A stretch of DNA of 64,000 nt from Heyndrickxia sporothermodurans. Its GTDB lineage: Bacteria; Bacillota; Bacilli; Bacillales; Bacillaceae_C. Position numbers and translations under genes: made by a program. The notes beneath the pieces were generated by a model that was not told where the DNA came from, made no database searches, and was given only the letters and a program-made list of their open reading frames with translations. Location: the NCBI GenBank assembly GCA_018333075.1, contig BORH01000017.1:1-64000 (forward strand). Reading direction: 5' to 3'. Shown here in pieces: positions 17,667 to 25,909 of the stretch (position 1 is its first letter; each line of letters opens with the position of its first letter).

Positions 17667-18155
17667 TTAATATAAATCGAACATATTAACTTCTTTTCCA
17701 AGTTCTTTTAAATAATTAAAGAATTGTCCACGATGATGGAAAGCATGTGTTGTTGTTTCAATAAGCCATTTGGCTTGTGTATGCCCCTCCATATCTTGTG
17801 GAAAATAAAAAGGCTTTGTTACTTTTTCTAGTAAGTCCTCTTCTGATAGGGATTTGTAATAACTAGTCAGCTCCGCAAATCCATTATCCATAACTTCACC
17901 TAATTTAACAACATCATTTGAATACAGCTCTTTTTCAAGCTGCCGCACATCTTTTTCCGTTTTTTCTTGAGCAATGGCTAAATCAACATAAGGAATCTGT
18001 ACTAAATGATTTGCTAGCTCTAATAATGTGCGCATTTTTTCATTTGGTTGATAAGGAAAATCCTCTTCTGTTACTTTTTTTAATAACTCCTTTGTTGACC
18101 TTACTACTATATATAGCTCTGAAAATAATAACTCGCGTAATTTATCTGTACTCAC
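17667..18155 (-). CDS. DinB-like four-helix protein
   Basis: A 162-residue protein of the DinB/YfiT metal-dependent superfamily, which includes thiol transferases and many uncharacterised members. Candidate metal ligands are the histidine in LLELANHLVQIPYVD and those in TTTHAFHHRGQFFNYLKELG near the C-terminus. The start is a GTG at 18155 (VSTDKLRELLF), eight bases after AAAGGAG. A longer frame begins at 18272 but its first 39 residues are hydrophobic-basic and untypical of the family. It is a single gene with its own terminator. Confidence 0.82.
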   Translation of the reverse strand: MSTDKLRELLFSELYIVVRSTKELLKKVTEEDFPYQPNEKMRTLLELANHLVQIPYVDLAIAQEKTEKDVRQLEKELYSNDVVKLGEVMDNGFAELTSYYKSLSEEDLLEKVTKPFYFPQDMEGHTQAKWLIETTTHAFHHRGQFFNYLKELGKEVNMFDLY

Positions 18156-18250
18156 TTTTTTCACTCCTTTTAATTTTCCCAATCTATTTATTATTCTTTC
18201 CCTTTTCAGGATAATCCTTTTATTATAGAAGTGAAAATTTAACAAAACTA

Positions 18251-18284
18251 AAAAAGCCTTAATCATCAACAATTAAGACTTTTT
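18251..18284 (-). terminator. Terminator after the DedA gene
   Basis: On the minus strand AGTCTTAAT pairs with ATTAAGGCT (one mismatch) and is followed by TTTTTTAG. It lies seven bases after the DedA stop. Confidence 0.65.
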
Positions 18285-18290
18285 CATGAT

Positions 18291-18884
18291 TTATTTTTTT
18301 GGAGCTTTCATCATTTTAACGGCAAAATATAAAACAATTAATCCAATGGCTATAATCATAGCAGGCTGGACAAATGGTTTTGCAAATTCATGTACTTGAT
18401 TCCAATTTGAAGAGAGTCTATCACCTAAATAAACAAACAAAATGGACCAAGGAATAACTGCTAAAGTTGTATATATAGTAAATTTTTTTAATGACATTTT
18501 GGTAATACCTGCTGGGATGGAAATAGCATGTCGAACAATTGGAATGAATCGCGCAGTAAAAATCACACCAGATCCATATTTATTAAACCACTTTTCTGCA
18601 ATATCAATATGCTTTTCATGAATAAAGATATATTTCCCATACTTCTTCAAAAACGGTCTGCCACCATAAGCACCAATCCAGTATACAAAGATTTGTGCAA
18701 TCGTTCCCCCGATGACGCCAGCAATAACGGCACCGACAAAATTAATATGGCCTTGTGAAACTAAATAACCAGCATAGGCTAAAACGATTTCACTTGGGAT
18801 AATCTCAATCATAAGCCCAATTGCTACTCCAAAATACCCGAGATCTGTTAAAAAGTTTAAAATCGATTGAATAAAATCTCCCAT
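18291..18884 (-). CDS. DedA-family membrane protein (SNARE-associated/VTT domain)
   Basis: A 197-residue DedA protein. Bacterial DedA proteins are membrane transporters, some of which flip undecaprenyl phosphate or phosphatidylethanolamine. The family signature is clear: IGLMIEIIPSEIVLAYAGYLVSQG, GGTIAQIFVYWIGAYGGR and FTARFIPIVRHAISIPAGITKM. The ATG at 18884 follows GGAGG by five bases; an ATG at 18896 lies upstream of that site. It faces away from the acetyltransferase gene across a region with a conspicuous repeated motif. Confidence 0.9.
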   Translation of the reverse strand: MGDFIQSILNFLTDLGYFGVAIGLMIEIIPSEIVLAYAGYLVSQGHINFVGAVIAGVIGGTIAQIFVYWIGAYGGRPFLKKYGKYIFIHEKHIDIAEKWFNKYGSGVIFTARFIPIVRHAISIPAGITKMSLKKFTIYTTLAVIPWSILFVYLGDRLSSNWNQVHEFAKPFVQPAMIIAIGLIVLYFAVKMMKAPKK

Positions 18885-18950
18885 TATTTCCTCCATATAC
18901 GATTAAAAATCCTTTACTATGAAATAAGAGATTTAATAAAGGATACTGAT

Positions 18951-19034
18951 AGTATAACGTATAACTACTACAATTAGTTTCATAAATTTTATCTTTGCTA
19001 ATATTGTCATAACTGTTATACGTATAATTACTAC
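18951..19034. promoter_or_regulatory. Pair of near-identical direct repeats between dedA and GNAT genes
   Basis: GTATAACGTATAACTACTAC (18952-18971) and GTTATACGTATAATTACTAC (19015-19034) are the same 20-base motif with three differences, 63 bases apart (about six helical turns). Each contains a partly palindromic TATACGTATA-like core. This arrangement is typical of a cooperative operator, though the regulator is unknown. Confidence 0.45.
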
Positions 19035-19076
19035 TATATTCTAGCTTTTATTTATTTTTTTTAACAGGGGGAAAAA

Positions 19077-19610
19077 GTGAATTATTTATTAAGAAATAAA
19101 AATCTTGCAATTAGAAAAATGGCAGAACTGGACTTTCCATTAATGACGAAATGGTTAAGTGATAAGAACGTTTTAAAGTACTATGGAGACCCAGATCACC
19201 CTTTTGATTCTGAAAAGGTAATAAAAAAATATTTACCGAGAGTACAAGGAAAAATCTCCATTATCCCCTGCATCATTGAATATAAACAACAAGAAATTGG
19301 ATTTATACAATATTATTTGATTTCAAATCAACAACTTAATGATTATGGCTACAAAAATCACAAGCGAACATTTGGAATCGATCAGTTTATTGGAGAAACC
19401 GATTATTGGAGTAAAGGAATTGGAACAGATCTTGTCCAAGCAATATTACATTTCTTATTTACGAAATTAAAAGCAGAACGTGTCATTCTTGATCCACATC
19501 TCGATAATATAAGAGCCATTCGATGTTATGAAAAATGTGGATTTAAAAAGCTAAAGGAACTTCCCAATCAATTACTTTTAATGGAATGTGTAAAAAAAAC
19601 CTATAACTAA
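19077..19610 (+). CDS. GNAT acetyltransferase (RimJ/AAC(6')-like)
   Basis: A 177-residue N-acetyltransferase. The acetyl-CoA binding region is seen in FIGETDYWSKGIGTDLVQAILHFLF, and the last motif is DPHLDNIRAIRCYEKCGFKKL. The whole pattern, including FGIDQFIGE, resembles AAC(6')-type aminoglycoside acetyltransferases and related housekeeping enzymes; the acceptor cannot be decided from sequence. It starts with GTG, five bases after GGGGG. It is a single gene divergent from dedA, with the repeated motif at 18951-19034 in its promoter region. Confidence 0.85.
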   Translation: MNYLLRNKNLAIRKMAELDFPLMTKWLSDKNVLKYYGDPDHPFDSEKVIKKYLPRVQGKISIIPCIIEYKQQEIGFIQYYLISNQQLNDYGYKNHKRTFGIDQFIGETDYWSKGIGTDLVQAILHFLFTKLKAERVILDPHLDNIRAIRCYEKCGFKKLKELPNQLLLMECVKKTYN

Positions 19611-19727
19611 TGATTGCAATATAGGCTCCCATAATATTTTTTTGCATCCATATTTCGATAAAAGTTGTAATATTCTGGAGTTATACTAACCTCAGATCAA
19701 CCAATACAATTTTTAGGGAGATAATCA

Positions 19728-20612
19728 ATGAATACTTTTAAGTATACTATGTTACTACTTTTAACAACGTTTTTAATGGGTTCTTCTTTTGCTGTAGTGA
19801 AAATCGCTTTGCCTTATTCGTCACCACTCTTATTAGCAGGATTACGATTTACACTTGCTGGGTTTTTAATGGCAATCATTATGATTATATTAAAAAGGCA
19901 ACATCCGCGTTCAGCAACAAATTGGTTGAAACTATTTATTATCGGAGCTTTTCAAACAGCAGGGGTTATGGGATGTATTTTCTTAAGTTTACGAACGGTT
20001 ACTGCAAGTGAATCATCGATCCTTACTTTTACCAATCCACTACTTGTTATTGTATTTGGTTCAGTTTTTTTAAAAGCTCACTATAAACTTCACCAATGGA
20101 TCGGTGTTCTTTTCGGATTAGTAGGGGTAAGCATTACATTAGGAGCACAACTTGAATGGAAGATTGGTATTCTTTTTGGAATTCTTTCTGCTGTTTTTTG
20201 GGCAGTTTCGACTTTATTGGTTAAAAAATGGGGAGTTCTTTTTGATACATGGGTTCTATCTGCTTATCAAATGCTTTTTGGTGGATTGCTCCTTTTACTG
20301 AGCAGCTTCGTTCTTGAACAGCCCTTCTTCATTTTGAACAGGAATTCATTGCTCCTTTTACTATGGCTAAGCATTATGTCTTCTATTGTACAATTTGCCA
20401 TTTGGTATTATCTTTTACAGAAAAGTGATCCAGGAAAAACGAGTGCATTTTTATTCTTGGCTCCTTTCTTTGGGGTGTTCACTGGCTGGTTATTATTAGA
20501 GGAACCCCTATATCCTTCCATAGTCATCGGTGGACTGTTTATTATTATCGGTATTTATTTTGTAAATAGAAATTTCGCACCTAAAAAGCGGCATATAAAT
20601 AGGACTTTATAA
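19728..20612 (+). CDS. EamA/DMT-family transporter
   Basis: A 294-residue protein with ten predicted membrane helices in two EamA repeats. The first repeat opens LLLLTTFLMGSSFAVVKIALPYSSPLLLAGLRFTLAG; the second begins GILFGILSAVFWAVSTLLVKKWG. Such proteins export amino acids or other metabolites. AGGGAG lies before the ATG. It is read in the same direction as the acetyltransferase but 117 bases apart, so it probably has its own promoter. The terminator at 20618-20651 follows it. Confidence 0.88.
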   Translation: MNTFKYTMLLLLTTFLMGSSFAVVKIALPYSSPLLLAGLRFTLAGFLMAIIMIILKRQHPRSATNWLKLFIIGAFQTAGVMGCIFLSLRTVTASESSILTFTNPLLVIVFGSVFLKAHYKLHQWIGVLFGLVGVSITLGAQLEWKIGILFGILSAVFWAVSTLLVKKWGVLFDTWVLSAYQMLFGGLLLLLSSFVLEQPFFILNRNSLLLLLWLSIMSSIVQFAIWYYLLQKSDPGKTSAFLFLAPFFGVFTGWLLLEEPLYPSIVIGGLFIIIGIYFVNRNFAPKKRHINRTL

Positions 20613-20617
20613 ACAAT

Positions 20618-20651
20618 AAAGACATTATCCACTTTTGTAGATAATGTCTTT
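20618..20651. terminator. Bidirectional terminator
   Basis: A perfect 12-base stem, AAAGACATTATC with GATAATGTCTTT, around a ten-base loop. It separates the EamA gene from the convergent YkvA-like gene. Confidence 0.75.
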
Positions 20652-20664
20652 CCTTTCATATACC

Positions 20665-21084
20665 TTAGATTAGTTTCTCATCAATCATTGAGGTGTCAAT
20701 TTCCTCTCCAAACCAATCGTTTATTTTTGCTTTTGCCTTATCTTTTATATCTTGATCGACATGGGTTGCTACTTGAAAGATAGCAGCTCCAAGTGCACCT
20801 AAATCATCCATATAACCAATGCCTGGCAAGAAATCAGGAATTAAATCAGTTGGAAGAATAAAATAGCCCAATGCTCCCAAGATGATTGCCTTTGTTTTTA
20901 CAGGAATACTTGGCTTTTGAAGTGTGTAATACAATAAAAGAACGGCATATACTACTACCCCACCTGCTTTTTTTCCGTATTTTTTGAGCTTGTCCCATAG
21001 TTTTTTATCTGAATAATATTTTTCTGATCTACTCATTCTTTTCGTTAATTCGTCTTCATTAATAGACTGTAGCTTATTTTTCAT
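20665..21084 (-). CDS. ykvA: YkvA-family protein (DUF1232)
   Basis: A 139-residue membrane protein with the DUF1232 core: LYYTLQKPSIPVKTKAIILGALGYFILPTDLIPDFLPGIGYMDDLGAL. The motif YFILPxDLIPDxxPxxGxxDDL is diagnostic. The N-terminal 40 residues are basic and soluble, and one or two hydrophobic segments follow. The function of the family is unknown; it is widespread in Bacillaceae. It is probably a single-gene unit, with its start only 14 bases after the end of the LysR gene on the same strand, so read-through from that gene is possible. Confidence 0.88.
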   Translation of the reverse strand: MKNKLQSINEDELTKRMSRSEKYYSDKKLWDKLKKYGKKAGGVVVYAVLLLYYTLQKPSIPVKTKAIILGALGYFILPTDLIPDFLPGIGYMDDLGALGAAIFQVATHVDQDIKDKAKAKINDWFGEEIDTSMIDEKLI

Positions 21085-21098
21085 TTCATAAAACTCCT

Positions 21099-22013
21099 TT
21101 AGTTATTATTTTCTACTATATTCATGAATGAGCCTTCCATAAACATTTGAGTAAATCGAATCCACTCTCTTGCGGCATAGGAAAGATATCGATCCTTTCG
21201 CCAAATAATTCCTAAATGCCAAGGAATAATTGGTTCAATGAGTGGTATAACCGCTATTTGATTTCTATCCACTTGTCTACAAATCGTTTCAGGAAGCAAT
21301 GCGATTCCAAGATTAGCTGCTACCATTTCACTTATAAAATCCCATTGTGAGCTTTCATTAATAACATGTGGATGAAAGCCAACACGTACACATTCTGTAA
21401 TAATTCGCTCATGTAAAGCAAAATCTTTTCTAAATAATATGAATGACTCTTGCTTTAAATCAAGCAGTGTTGCTGAATCCTTTTTACTAAGAGGATGGTT
21501 TGGATGTGTAAGAAGCATTAGCCTTTCATTGACAAATGAAAACGTATGAAATTGCTCCTCATTTGTCGGCAAAACAACGACTCCTAAATCTAATGTTCCA
21601 TTTCCAACGTCTCTTTCTACTTTTTTAGCACCATCTTCAACGAGTTGAACGGTTATGTTAGGGTATTTTTTATGAAATTCCTGAATGATCTTTGGGAAAA
21701 AACGAGCCCCTACCATTGGCGGCAAGCCTATTTGAATACTTCCTGTTTTTAATGACATTAAATCATCTAGCTCTAATGATAGATTTTCAAATGATTTGAT
21801 AATATTTTGAGCCTGAACGAGGATAATCTCACCAGCATCAGTAAGCTTTGCTTGTTTTCCTGTTCGATCAAAAAGAATAACCCCGAGCTCATCTTCTATA
21901 CTTTTCACCATTTTACTAATGGTTGGCTGTGATACATACAGCTTTTGGGCCGCTTTAGTGAAATTACCTTCGGTTGCAACAGCAACAAAATACTTTAAAT
22001 GTTGAACGTCCAT
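21099..22013 (-). CDS. LysR-family regulator of the cid operon (CidR/YwbI-like)
   Basis: A 304-residue LysR regulator. The HTH is MDVQHLKYFVAVATEGNFTKAAQKLYVSQPTISKMVKSIEDELG, followed by the substrate-binding domain (GSIQIGLPPMVGARFFPKII). The ATG at 22013 follows AAGAGGTG by eight bases; an upstream in-frame codon at 22049 would add 12 residues. It is divergent from cidA-cidB, the same arrangement as B. subtilis ywbI-ywbHG and staphylococcal cidR-cidAB, where CidR activates the holin-like genes under overflow metabolism. That role is inferred from context. Confidence 0.88.
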   Translation of the reverse strand: MDVQHLKYFVAVATEGNFTKAAQKLYVSQPTISKMVKSIEDELGVILFDRTGKQAKLTDAGEIILVQAQNIIKSFENLSLELDDLMSLKTGSIQIGLPPMVGARFFPKIIQEFHKKYPNITVQLVEDGAKKVERDVGNGTLDLGVVVLPTNEEQFHTFSFVNERLMLLTHPNHPLSKKDSATLLDLKQESFILFRKDFALHERIITECVRVGFHPHVINESSQWDFISEMVAANLGIALLPETICRQVDRNQIAVIPLIEPIIPWHLGIIWRKDRYLSYAAREWIRFTQMFMEGSFMNIVENNN

Positions 22014-22136
22014 CCAGTTCGCACCTCTTATAACTTTTTCGAATAGCAATCATTCTATATATTCATTTTACCTATACGTTATCTCGCTGTACACTTTAAT
22101 AGGAGAAAGGATTTCTCAGTCTACGAGGTGACACAA

Positions 22137-22541
22137 ATGAAGAAACTATTAATCGGAATGATTCAAATTTTGATACTTTGTATCTTTACTTATATCATGG
22201 GCGAAATCGCTACCTTCCTGCACCTAAAAATTCCAGGAAGTATTCTAGGATTAGTCCTCTTATTTATTTTATTACAAATGAAAATTGTTAAACTGAAATG
22301 GATTGAAATTGGAGGAAATTGGCTGGTTGCCGAACTACTACTCTTTTTTATTCCTTCAGCAGTTGGCATTATCCAGTATAAGCATTTACTGCTAGACAAT
22401 GGGCTAAAAATTATTGCTGTCATATTTATTAGCTCAACGATTGTCATGATTTGCTCGGGATTATTAGCAGAAAAGATGGCAAAACGGAAGGAGAAGCAAT
22501 CAAATAATGCTGATACTATTGTACTTCATTCTAACCATTAG
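22137..22541 (+). CDS. cidA: CidA/LrgA-family holin-like protein
   Basis: A 134-residue protein with four predicted membrane helices. The family motif KIPGSILGLVLLFILL and the segment LLFFIPSAVGIIQY are present. CidA is a holin-like protein that affects murein hydrolase activity and cell lysis. The ATG at 22137 is five bases after GAGGTG; an in-frame GTG at 22128 overlaps that site. It overlaps cidB by 35 bases, so the two are co-translated, and a LysR regulator is divergent. Confidence 0.9.
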   Translation: MKKLLIGMIQILILCIFTYIMGEIATFLHLKIPGSILGLVLLFILLQMKIVKLKWIEIGGNWLVAELLLFFIPSAVGIIQYKHLLLDNGLKIIAVIFISSTIVMICSGLLAEKMAKRKEKQSNNADTIVLHSNH

Positions 22542-23187
22542 TTTGTATTGGGGAGCTAAGTGGGGATACCAAAAAACAAAAAGGGTATATTTTTCTCCAT
22601 TGCTAATTGCACCTTGTTTAATTATTATCGTGTTGACCATATTTCATGTAAGTTATGCTTCCTATAATGATGGGGCAAAATGGCTGACAAAGCTATTGCA
22701 GCCAGCTACAGTGGCACTAGCCATTCCATTGTATCGTTTTTTCCCCATTTTAAAAAAATATTTAAGCGAGATCTTATTTAGTGTCTTCTTTGGCTCAATG
22801 ATGTCAATTCTTGCTGCGTTTAGTATTTCAGGACTTGTCCATCTAAATAAATCATTAATTACAAGCATTCTTCCGTATTCAATTACAACACCGATTGCCA
22901 TGGGGGTTTCCTCTAAAATCGGCGGTGTTCCAACAATTACTGCTGTATTTGTCATAATGACAGGAATTATCGGAATGATACTTGGACCATGGATCATTCG
23001 CCTGTTCCGCTTCAAAAGCGAGATTGCAAGAGGTGTATTATTAGGCACAAGCTCTCACGGAGCCGGAACTTCAAAAGCCCTTGAAATAAGTCATGCAGCC
23101 GGCGCCGTCTCAAGCGTTTGTATGGTCTTAGCCGCCATCATATCCTTTTGTTTTTCCCCATGGATCTATACACATTTCCTACACTAG
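22507..23187 (+). CDS. cidB: CidB/LrgB-family membrane protein
   Basis: A 226-residue LrgB-family protein with several membrane helices. The diagnostic blocks are LLQPATVALAIPLYR, SITTPIAMGVSSKIGGVPTITAVFVIMTGIIG and GTSSHGAGTSKALE. LrgB/CidB proteins act with their small partners, and plant relatives transport glycolate, so a metabolite-transport role is also possible. The ATG lies inside the end of cidA, which suggests coupled translation. A strong terminator follows the stop codon. Confidence 0.92.
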   Translation: MLILLYFILTISLYWGAKWGYQKTKRVYFSPLLIAPCLIIIVLTIFHVSYASYNDGAKWLTKLLQPATVALAIPLYRFFPILKKYLSEILFSVFFGSMMSILAAFSISGLVHLNKSLITSILPYSITTPIAMGVSSKIGGVPTITAVFVIMTGIIGMILGPWIIRLFRFKSEIARGVLLGTSSHGAGTSKALEISHAAGAVSSVCMVLAAIISFCFSPWIYTHFLH

Positions 23188-23214
23188 AGGAGCACAATCG
23201 CTCCTCTTTCTTTA
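23186..23214 (+). terminator. Terminator of cidAB
   Basis: AGAGGAGC pairs perfectly with GCTCCTCT around a six-base loop and is followed by TTCTTT. Confidence 0.85.
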
Positions 23215-23287
23215 TGAATAAATTATCACCATCTATCGTTCACTATAAACTACTAGCAAACATAAACTGTCCACCTCAGAAGGAAAA

Positions 23288-23698
23288 TTAGTCGGAATGT
23301 CCACGAATGGTGCCTGACACTATGTGAATATCTTCACGATAAGTTAATTCTAAATGAGTGAGTTGTTCTTTAGGGATCCATGCAATTTGGTGTATTAGTT
23401 GGTCGGGATCTTGGATGGTTGCTTCTCCTCCGATTATGCGTAGTAAAAAGTAGTGAACTTGTACATCGAAATTGTCGATTACGGTATTTTTCACATAAAG
23501 TTTTTCCACGATTTCGGTTTGATAGCCTGTTTCCTCATATACCTCTCTAATACAACATTCTTCTATCGTTTCTCCGCTCTCAAGACCTCCAGAAGGAACG
23601 GACCATGTTTTGACCTCTTCAGGCTTTCCCTGTAATACCATTAGTAATTCGTCTTGCTCATTTACACATACTCCTGCCGCTCCAATCCATTGACTCAT
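23288..23698 (-). CDS. Nudix hydrolase
   Basis: A 136-residue Nudix protein with an intact box, GGLESGETIEECCIREVYEETGY, whose glutamates bind the metal for nucleoside-diphosphate-X hydrolysis. The opening WIGAAGVCVNEQDELLMVLQG is typical. The C-terminal codons (SGTIRGHSD) overlap a GTGTCAGGCACC-type motif that I remember as a common short repeat in Bacillus intergenic DNA, so the tail may be of repeat origin. The start lies five bases from the stop of the upstream DinB-like gene, indicating co-transcription. Substrate unknown. Confidence 0.88.
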   Translation of the reverse strand: MSQWIGAAGVCVNEQDELLMVLQGKPEEVKTWSVPSGGLESGETIEECCIREVYEETGYQTEIVEKLYVKNTVIDNFDVQVHYFLLRIIGGEATIQDPDQLIHQIAWIPKEQLTHLELTYREDIHIVSGTIRGHSD

Positions 23699-23702
23699 TT
23701 GT

Positions 23703-24146
23703 TTATGCGCCTTTCAATTGCTTGATATGATGTAAATCATGCTCATACTCACCTTTTACATAGGACTCAAGAGTATGTAATTGCTCTTTAATGGTAAAGG
23801 TACGAGATAAATCTTGATTTTGCAGCCTTTCTACTAGTCTTTCCCTTTGTTGGATGGCTGCGTCTACAATTTCTAAAAGTGAAACTCCTGAATGGGCATA
23901 TGCTTCAGCCTTTTTATTCATCTCTTCAATTTGTTCTGTTGTAATACCAATTAATGCTCCTCCTTCAAGCATAATAGGCAATCTTTCTTCAAAAAAGAAT
24001 CTATCCCAATACATAATATGGGCAATAATTGCTGCTTTTGACCATTTCCCCTCTGCTATCGGCTGAAAATAATGATCATGCTGATCCGTTTTTACAGCTT
24101 CTAAATAATCGATCCACCTTGTTAATTGGTTAATTCTTGCGTCCAA
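23703..24146 (-). CDS. DinB-like protein
   Basis: A DinB_2-type four-helix protein of about 148 residues. Likely metal-binding histidines lie in SKAAIIAHIMYWDRFFF and EYEHDLHHIKQLKGA. The start is a TTG at 24146 (LDARINQLTRW), five bases after GGGGTGG; a GTG at 24155 sits inside that site and is less likely. It precedes the Nudix gene by four bases. The family includes bacillithiol-dependent transferases and uncharacterised stress proteins; no specific role can be given. Confidence 0.82.
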   Translation of the reverse strand: MDARINQLTRWIDYLEAVKTDQHDHYFQPIAEGKWSKAAIIAHIMYWDRFFFEERLPIMLEGGALIGITTEQIEEMNKKAEAYAHSGVSLLEIVDAAIQQRERLVERLQNQDLSRTFTIKEQLHTLESYVKGEYEHDLHHIKQLKGA

Positions 24147-24210
24147 ATTTCCCACCCCACAATATGATATTTATCATTTCATCGTTCTTTTTTTTAACTA
24201 CCACTAAAAA

Positions 24211-24717
24211 TTATTTCATTGCATTACTAAACCTTATAATCGAAAAATCCATACTAGCCTCCATCACTTGATTCCGGATAGGATACAAATTGGGAGTAAA
24301 TCGCAGTTCGACATGATGATTCAGTATTCTTTTTAATAAATCTCCTACTGGCTCAACCTTTACAGGAATAACCTCTTCGAAAGAAACATAGTAACCAGCG
24401 TTCTTGTCGAATAATTCAAATGAGCTTTCTGAAAATGTATACACATACAAATCTGTTTGACGAATACGCTCTAGCCACTTGTTTTCTATAACGATTATTT
24501 TATTTACACTTGTATTTCCAAAAAAAGATTGAGCATCCTCCTCAGTCGTCCTATCTGTTTTCCAGTAAATCACTCTTGGACAATCTCGTGGAAAAAAATA
24601 ATGAATAGCATGATCCTTGTCGATTGCCCAAACTGCTGGTGCTAGACTAGGAAATGATTTAGAAGGTCTAGGCTTAAAAACTTTAATATTCGGTTCTTCA
24701 CTAAAATGGTAAAACAA
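24211..24717 (-). CDS. DUF6886-type protein
   Basis: A 168-residue soluble protein of a conserved Bacillaceae family of unknown function (DUF6886 by pattern). The opening FYHFSEEPNIKVFKPRPS, then APAVWAIDKDHAIHYFFPRDCPRVIYW, are the conserved blocks and resemble an ADP-ribosyl-transferase-like or small-molecule-binding fold. The start is set at a TTG at 24717, seven bases after GGGGGAGG. The longer frame from an ATG at 24750 has no ribosome site, and the family normally begins just before the HFSEEP motif. Confidence 0.75.
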   Translation of the reverse strand: MFYHFSEEPNIKVFKPRPSKSFPSLAPAVWAIDKDHAIHYFFPRDCPRVIYWKTDRTTEEDAQSFFGNTSVNKIIVIENKWLERIRQTDLYVYTFSESSFELFDKNAGYYVSFEEVIPVKVEPVGDLLKRILNHHVELRFTPNLYPIRNQVMEASMDFSIIRFSNAMK

Positions 24718-24819
24718 ATCGACTACCTCCCCCTTTGCTAGTAGAATCATTAAATAAGCAAACTATTACTAAAACTACATAATTCTTATTTCGCTATAAA
24801 ACAAAAAACTCCTTTATGC

Positions 24820-24990
24820 GCACCCAAATAAGTAAAACGCAAACGCCTTGCTCATCGACGTACGAGGAAAATTGTAGTACGAGTACTTCGACTGAGGTAA
24901 AGTAAACGCGGGTGATTAAAAGGAGAATTGATGCCTACTTATCGTAGGGAGGAGTCCTGAAGTTCGCTAGTCGAAGGCTGCTTGCGCTAG
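24820..24990. repeat. Structured intergenic element, probable dispersed repeat
   Basis: Within the 380-base gap 24718-25097, about 170 bases are distinctly richer in GC than the surroundings. ACTTCGACT (24893-24901) is complementary to AGTCGAAG further right (near 24971), and AAACGCAAACGCC near the left end partly complements GGCTGCTTGCG at the right end, so the element can fold as a long hairpin. It contains a nine-codon frame, MPTYRREES, after AAAAGGAGAATTG. I recall similar elements scattered in other Bacillus genomes; that is memory, not a search result. Confidence 0.5.
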
Positions 24991-25050
24991 ACACATCAGA
25001 CATCTTTTATAACTTATACTCTTAAAATAATTTATACTTTCTTATCTTTT

Positions 25051-25084
25051 AAAAAAGATCTATCCCATTCAATGGAATAGATCT
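25051..25084 (-). terminator. Terminator of the ABC transporter operon
   Basis: On the minus strand a 14-base stem (AGATCTATTCCATT with AATGGGATAGATCT, one mismatch) is followed by TTTTTTAAAAG, 14 bases after the permease gene. Confidence 0.85.
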
Positions 25085-25097
25085 AGCGTTGATATAG

Positions 25098-25907
25098 TTA
25101 CAGCGGCAAATCCCTCTTTTGAAAAATAAGAATTGCTATTGCATATAGCACGATTCCCACTGCCCCTAATGAAAGCGATACAGGTAAAATATCAGTGGTA
25201 CCTTTAGCAATTTCTGTTGGACGAAATGCCGAGAAAATAGTTAAATACTTTAACCACTCTAAGTCGGTGCTCATTTTAGCTACAAGATTAAGGGCAAAAA
25301 AGATAATAGATAATCCACCTGAAATGGCCATCGCACGTTTTTCATCATTAAATAGACAAGAAAATAAAAATGAGTATCCACTAATAACAAAAAACAAAAG
25401 GAAACCCACTATGTTCATTTCAAAAAACCTAGAGTAGTTAATATTTACATCATCTATAATCCATTTCGCCCCAAATAATACTGGAAGAACTGAAAACAAG
25501 GTAATGACAAATAAACCTAATACTAAAATAAATCCTTGTGTGATGGCAACTCTTATTCTTGATGTTGAAGTTGAAAGTAAATACGCCATCGATCCTCTAT
25601 CTACTAGCCTCGCCACCAACTGAGTTGCTGTAACTACACTAAATATTAGTAGAATGATTATATAAAGCAGCCCATAATACTCTCCTGCAAGGAATCCAAT
25701 TAGTTCATTGGAAATGCCTCCCTCAAATCCAAACGCACTTAAATAATTGGCTGGCATTTGTTCGAATAACTGATTTAATGCATCAGACTTTGCAATCGAT
25801 GGATAAATCCATATGATGAGCAACATATAAAATGCAGCACCAAATGCATAGCTAACAATACTCTTTCCATTCGTTTTCATCATTGATTTAAATAATGAAG
25901 CATTCAT
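25098..25907 (-). CDS. ABC-2 type permease
   Basis: A 269-residue membrane protein with six predicted helices. It opens MNASLFKSMMKTNGKSIVSYAFGAAFYMLLIIWIYPSIA, the ABC-2 exporter pattern, and contains the block STSTSRIRVAITQGFILVLG found in ABC exporters that take up drugs or lipids. It starts two bases after the stop of the ATPase gene, so the pair forms one unit. The divergent TetR regulator probably controls it. The exported compound is unknown. Confidence 0.88.
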   Translation of the reverse strand: MNASLFKSMMKTNGKSIVSYAFGAAFYMLLIIWIYPSIAKSDALNQLFEQMPANYLSAFGFEGGISNELIGFLAGEYYGLLYIIILLIFSVVTATQLVARLVDRGSMAYLLSTSTSRIRVAITQGFILVLGLFVITLFSVLPVLFGAKWIIDDVNINYSRFFEMNIVGFLLFFVISGYSFLFSCLFNDEKRAMAISGGLSIIFFALNLVAKMSTDLEWLKYLTIFSAFRPTEIAKGTTDILPVSLSLGAVGIVLYAIAILIFQKRDLPL

Positions 25908-25909
25908 CC

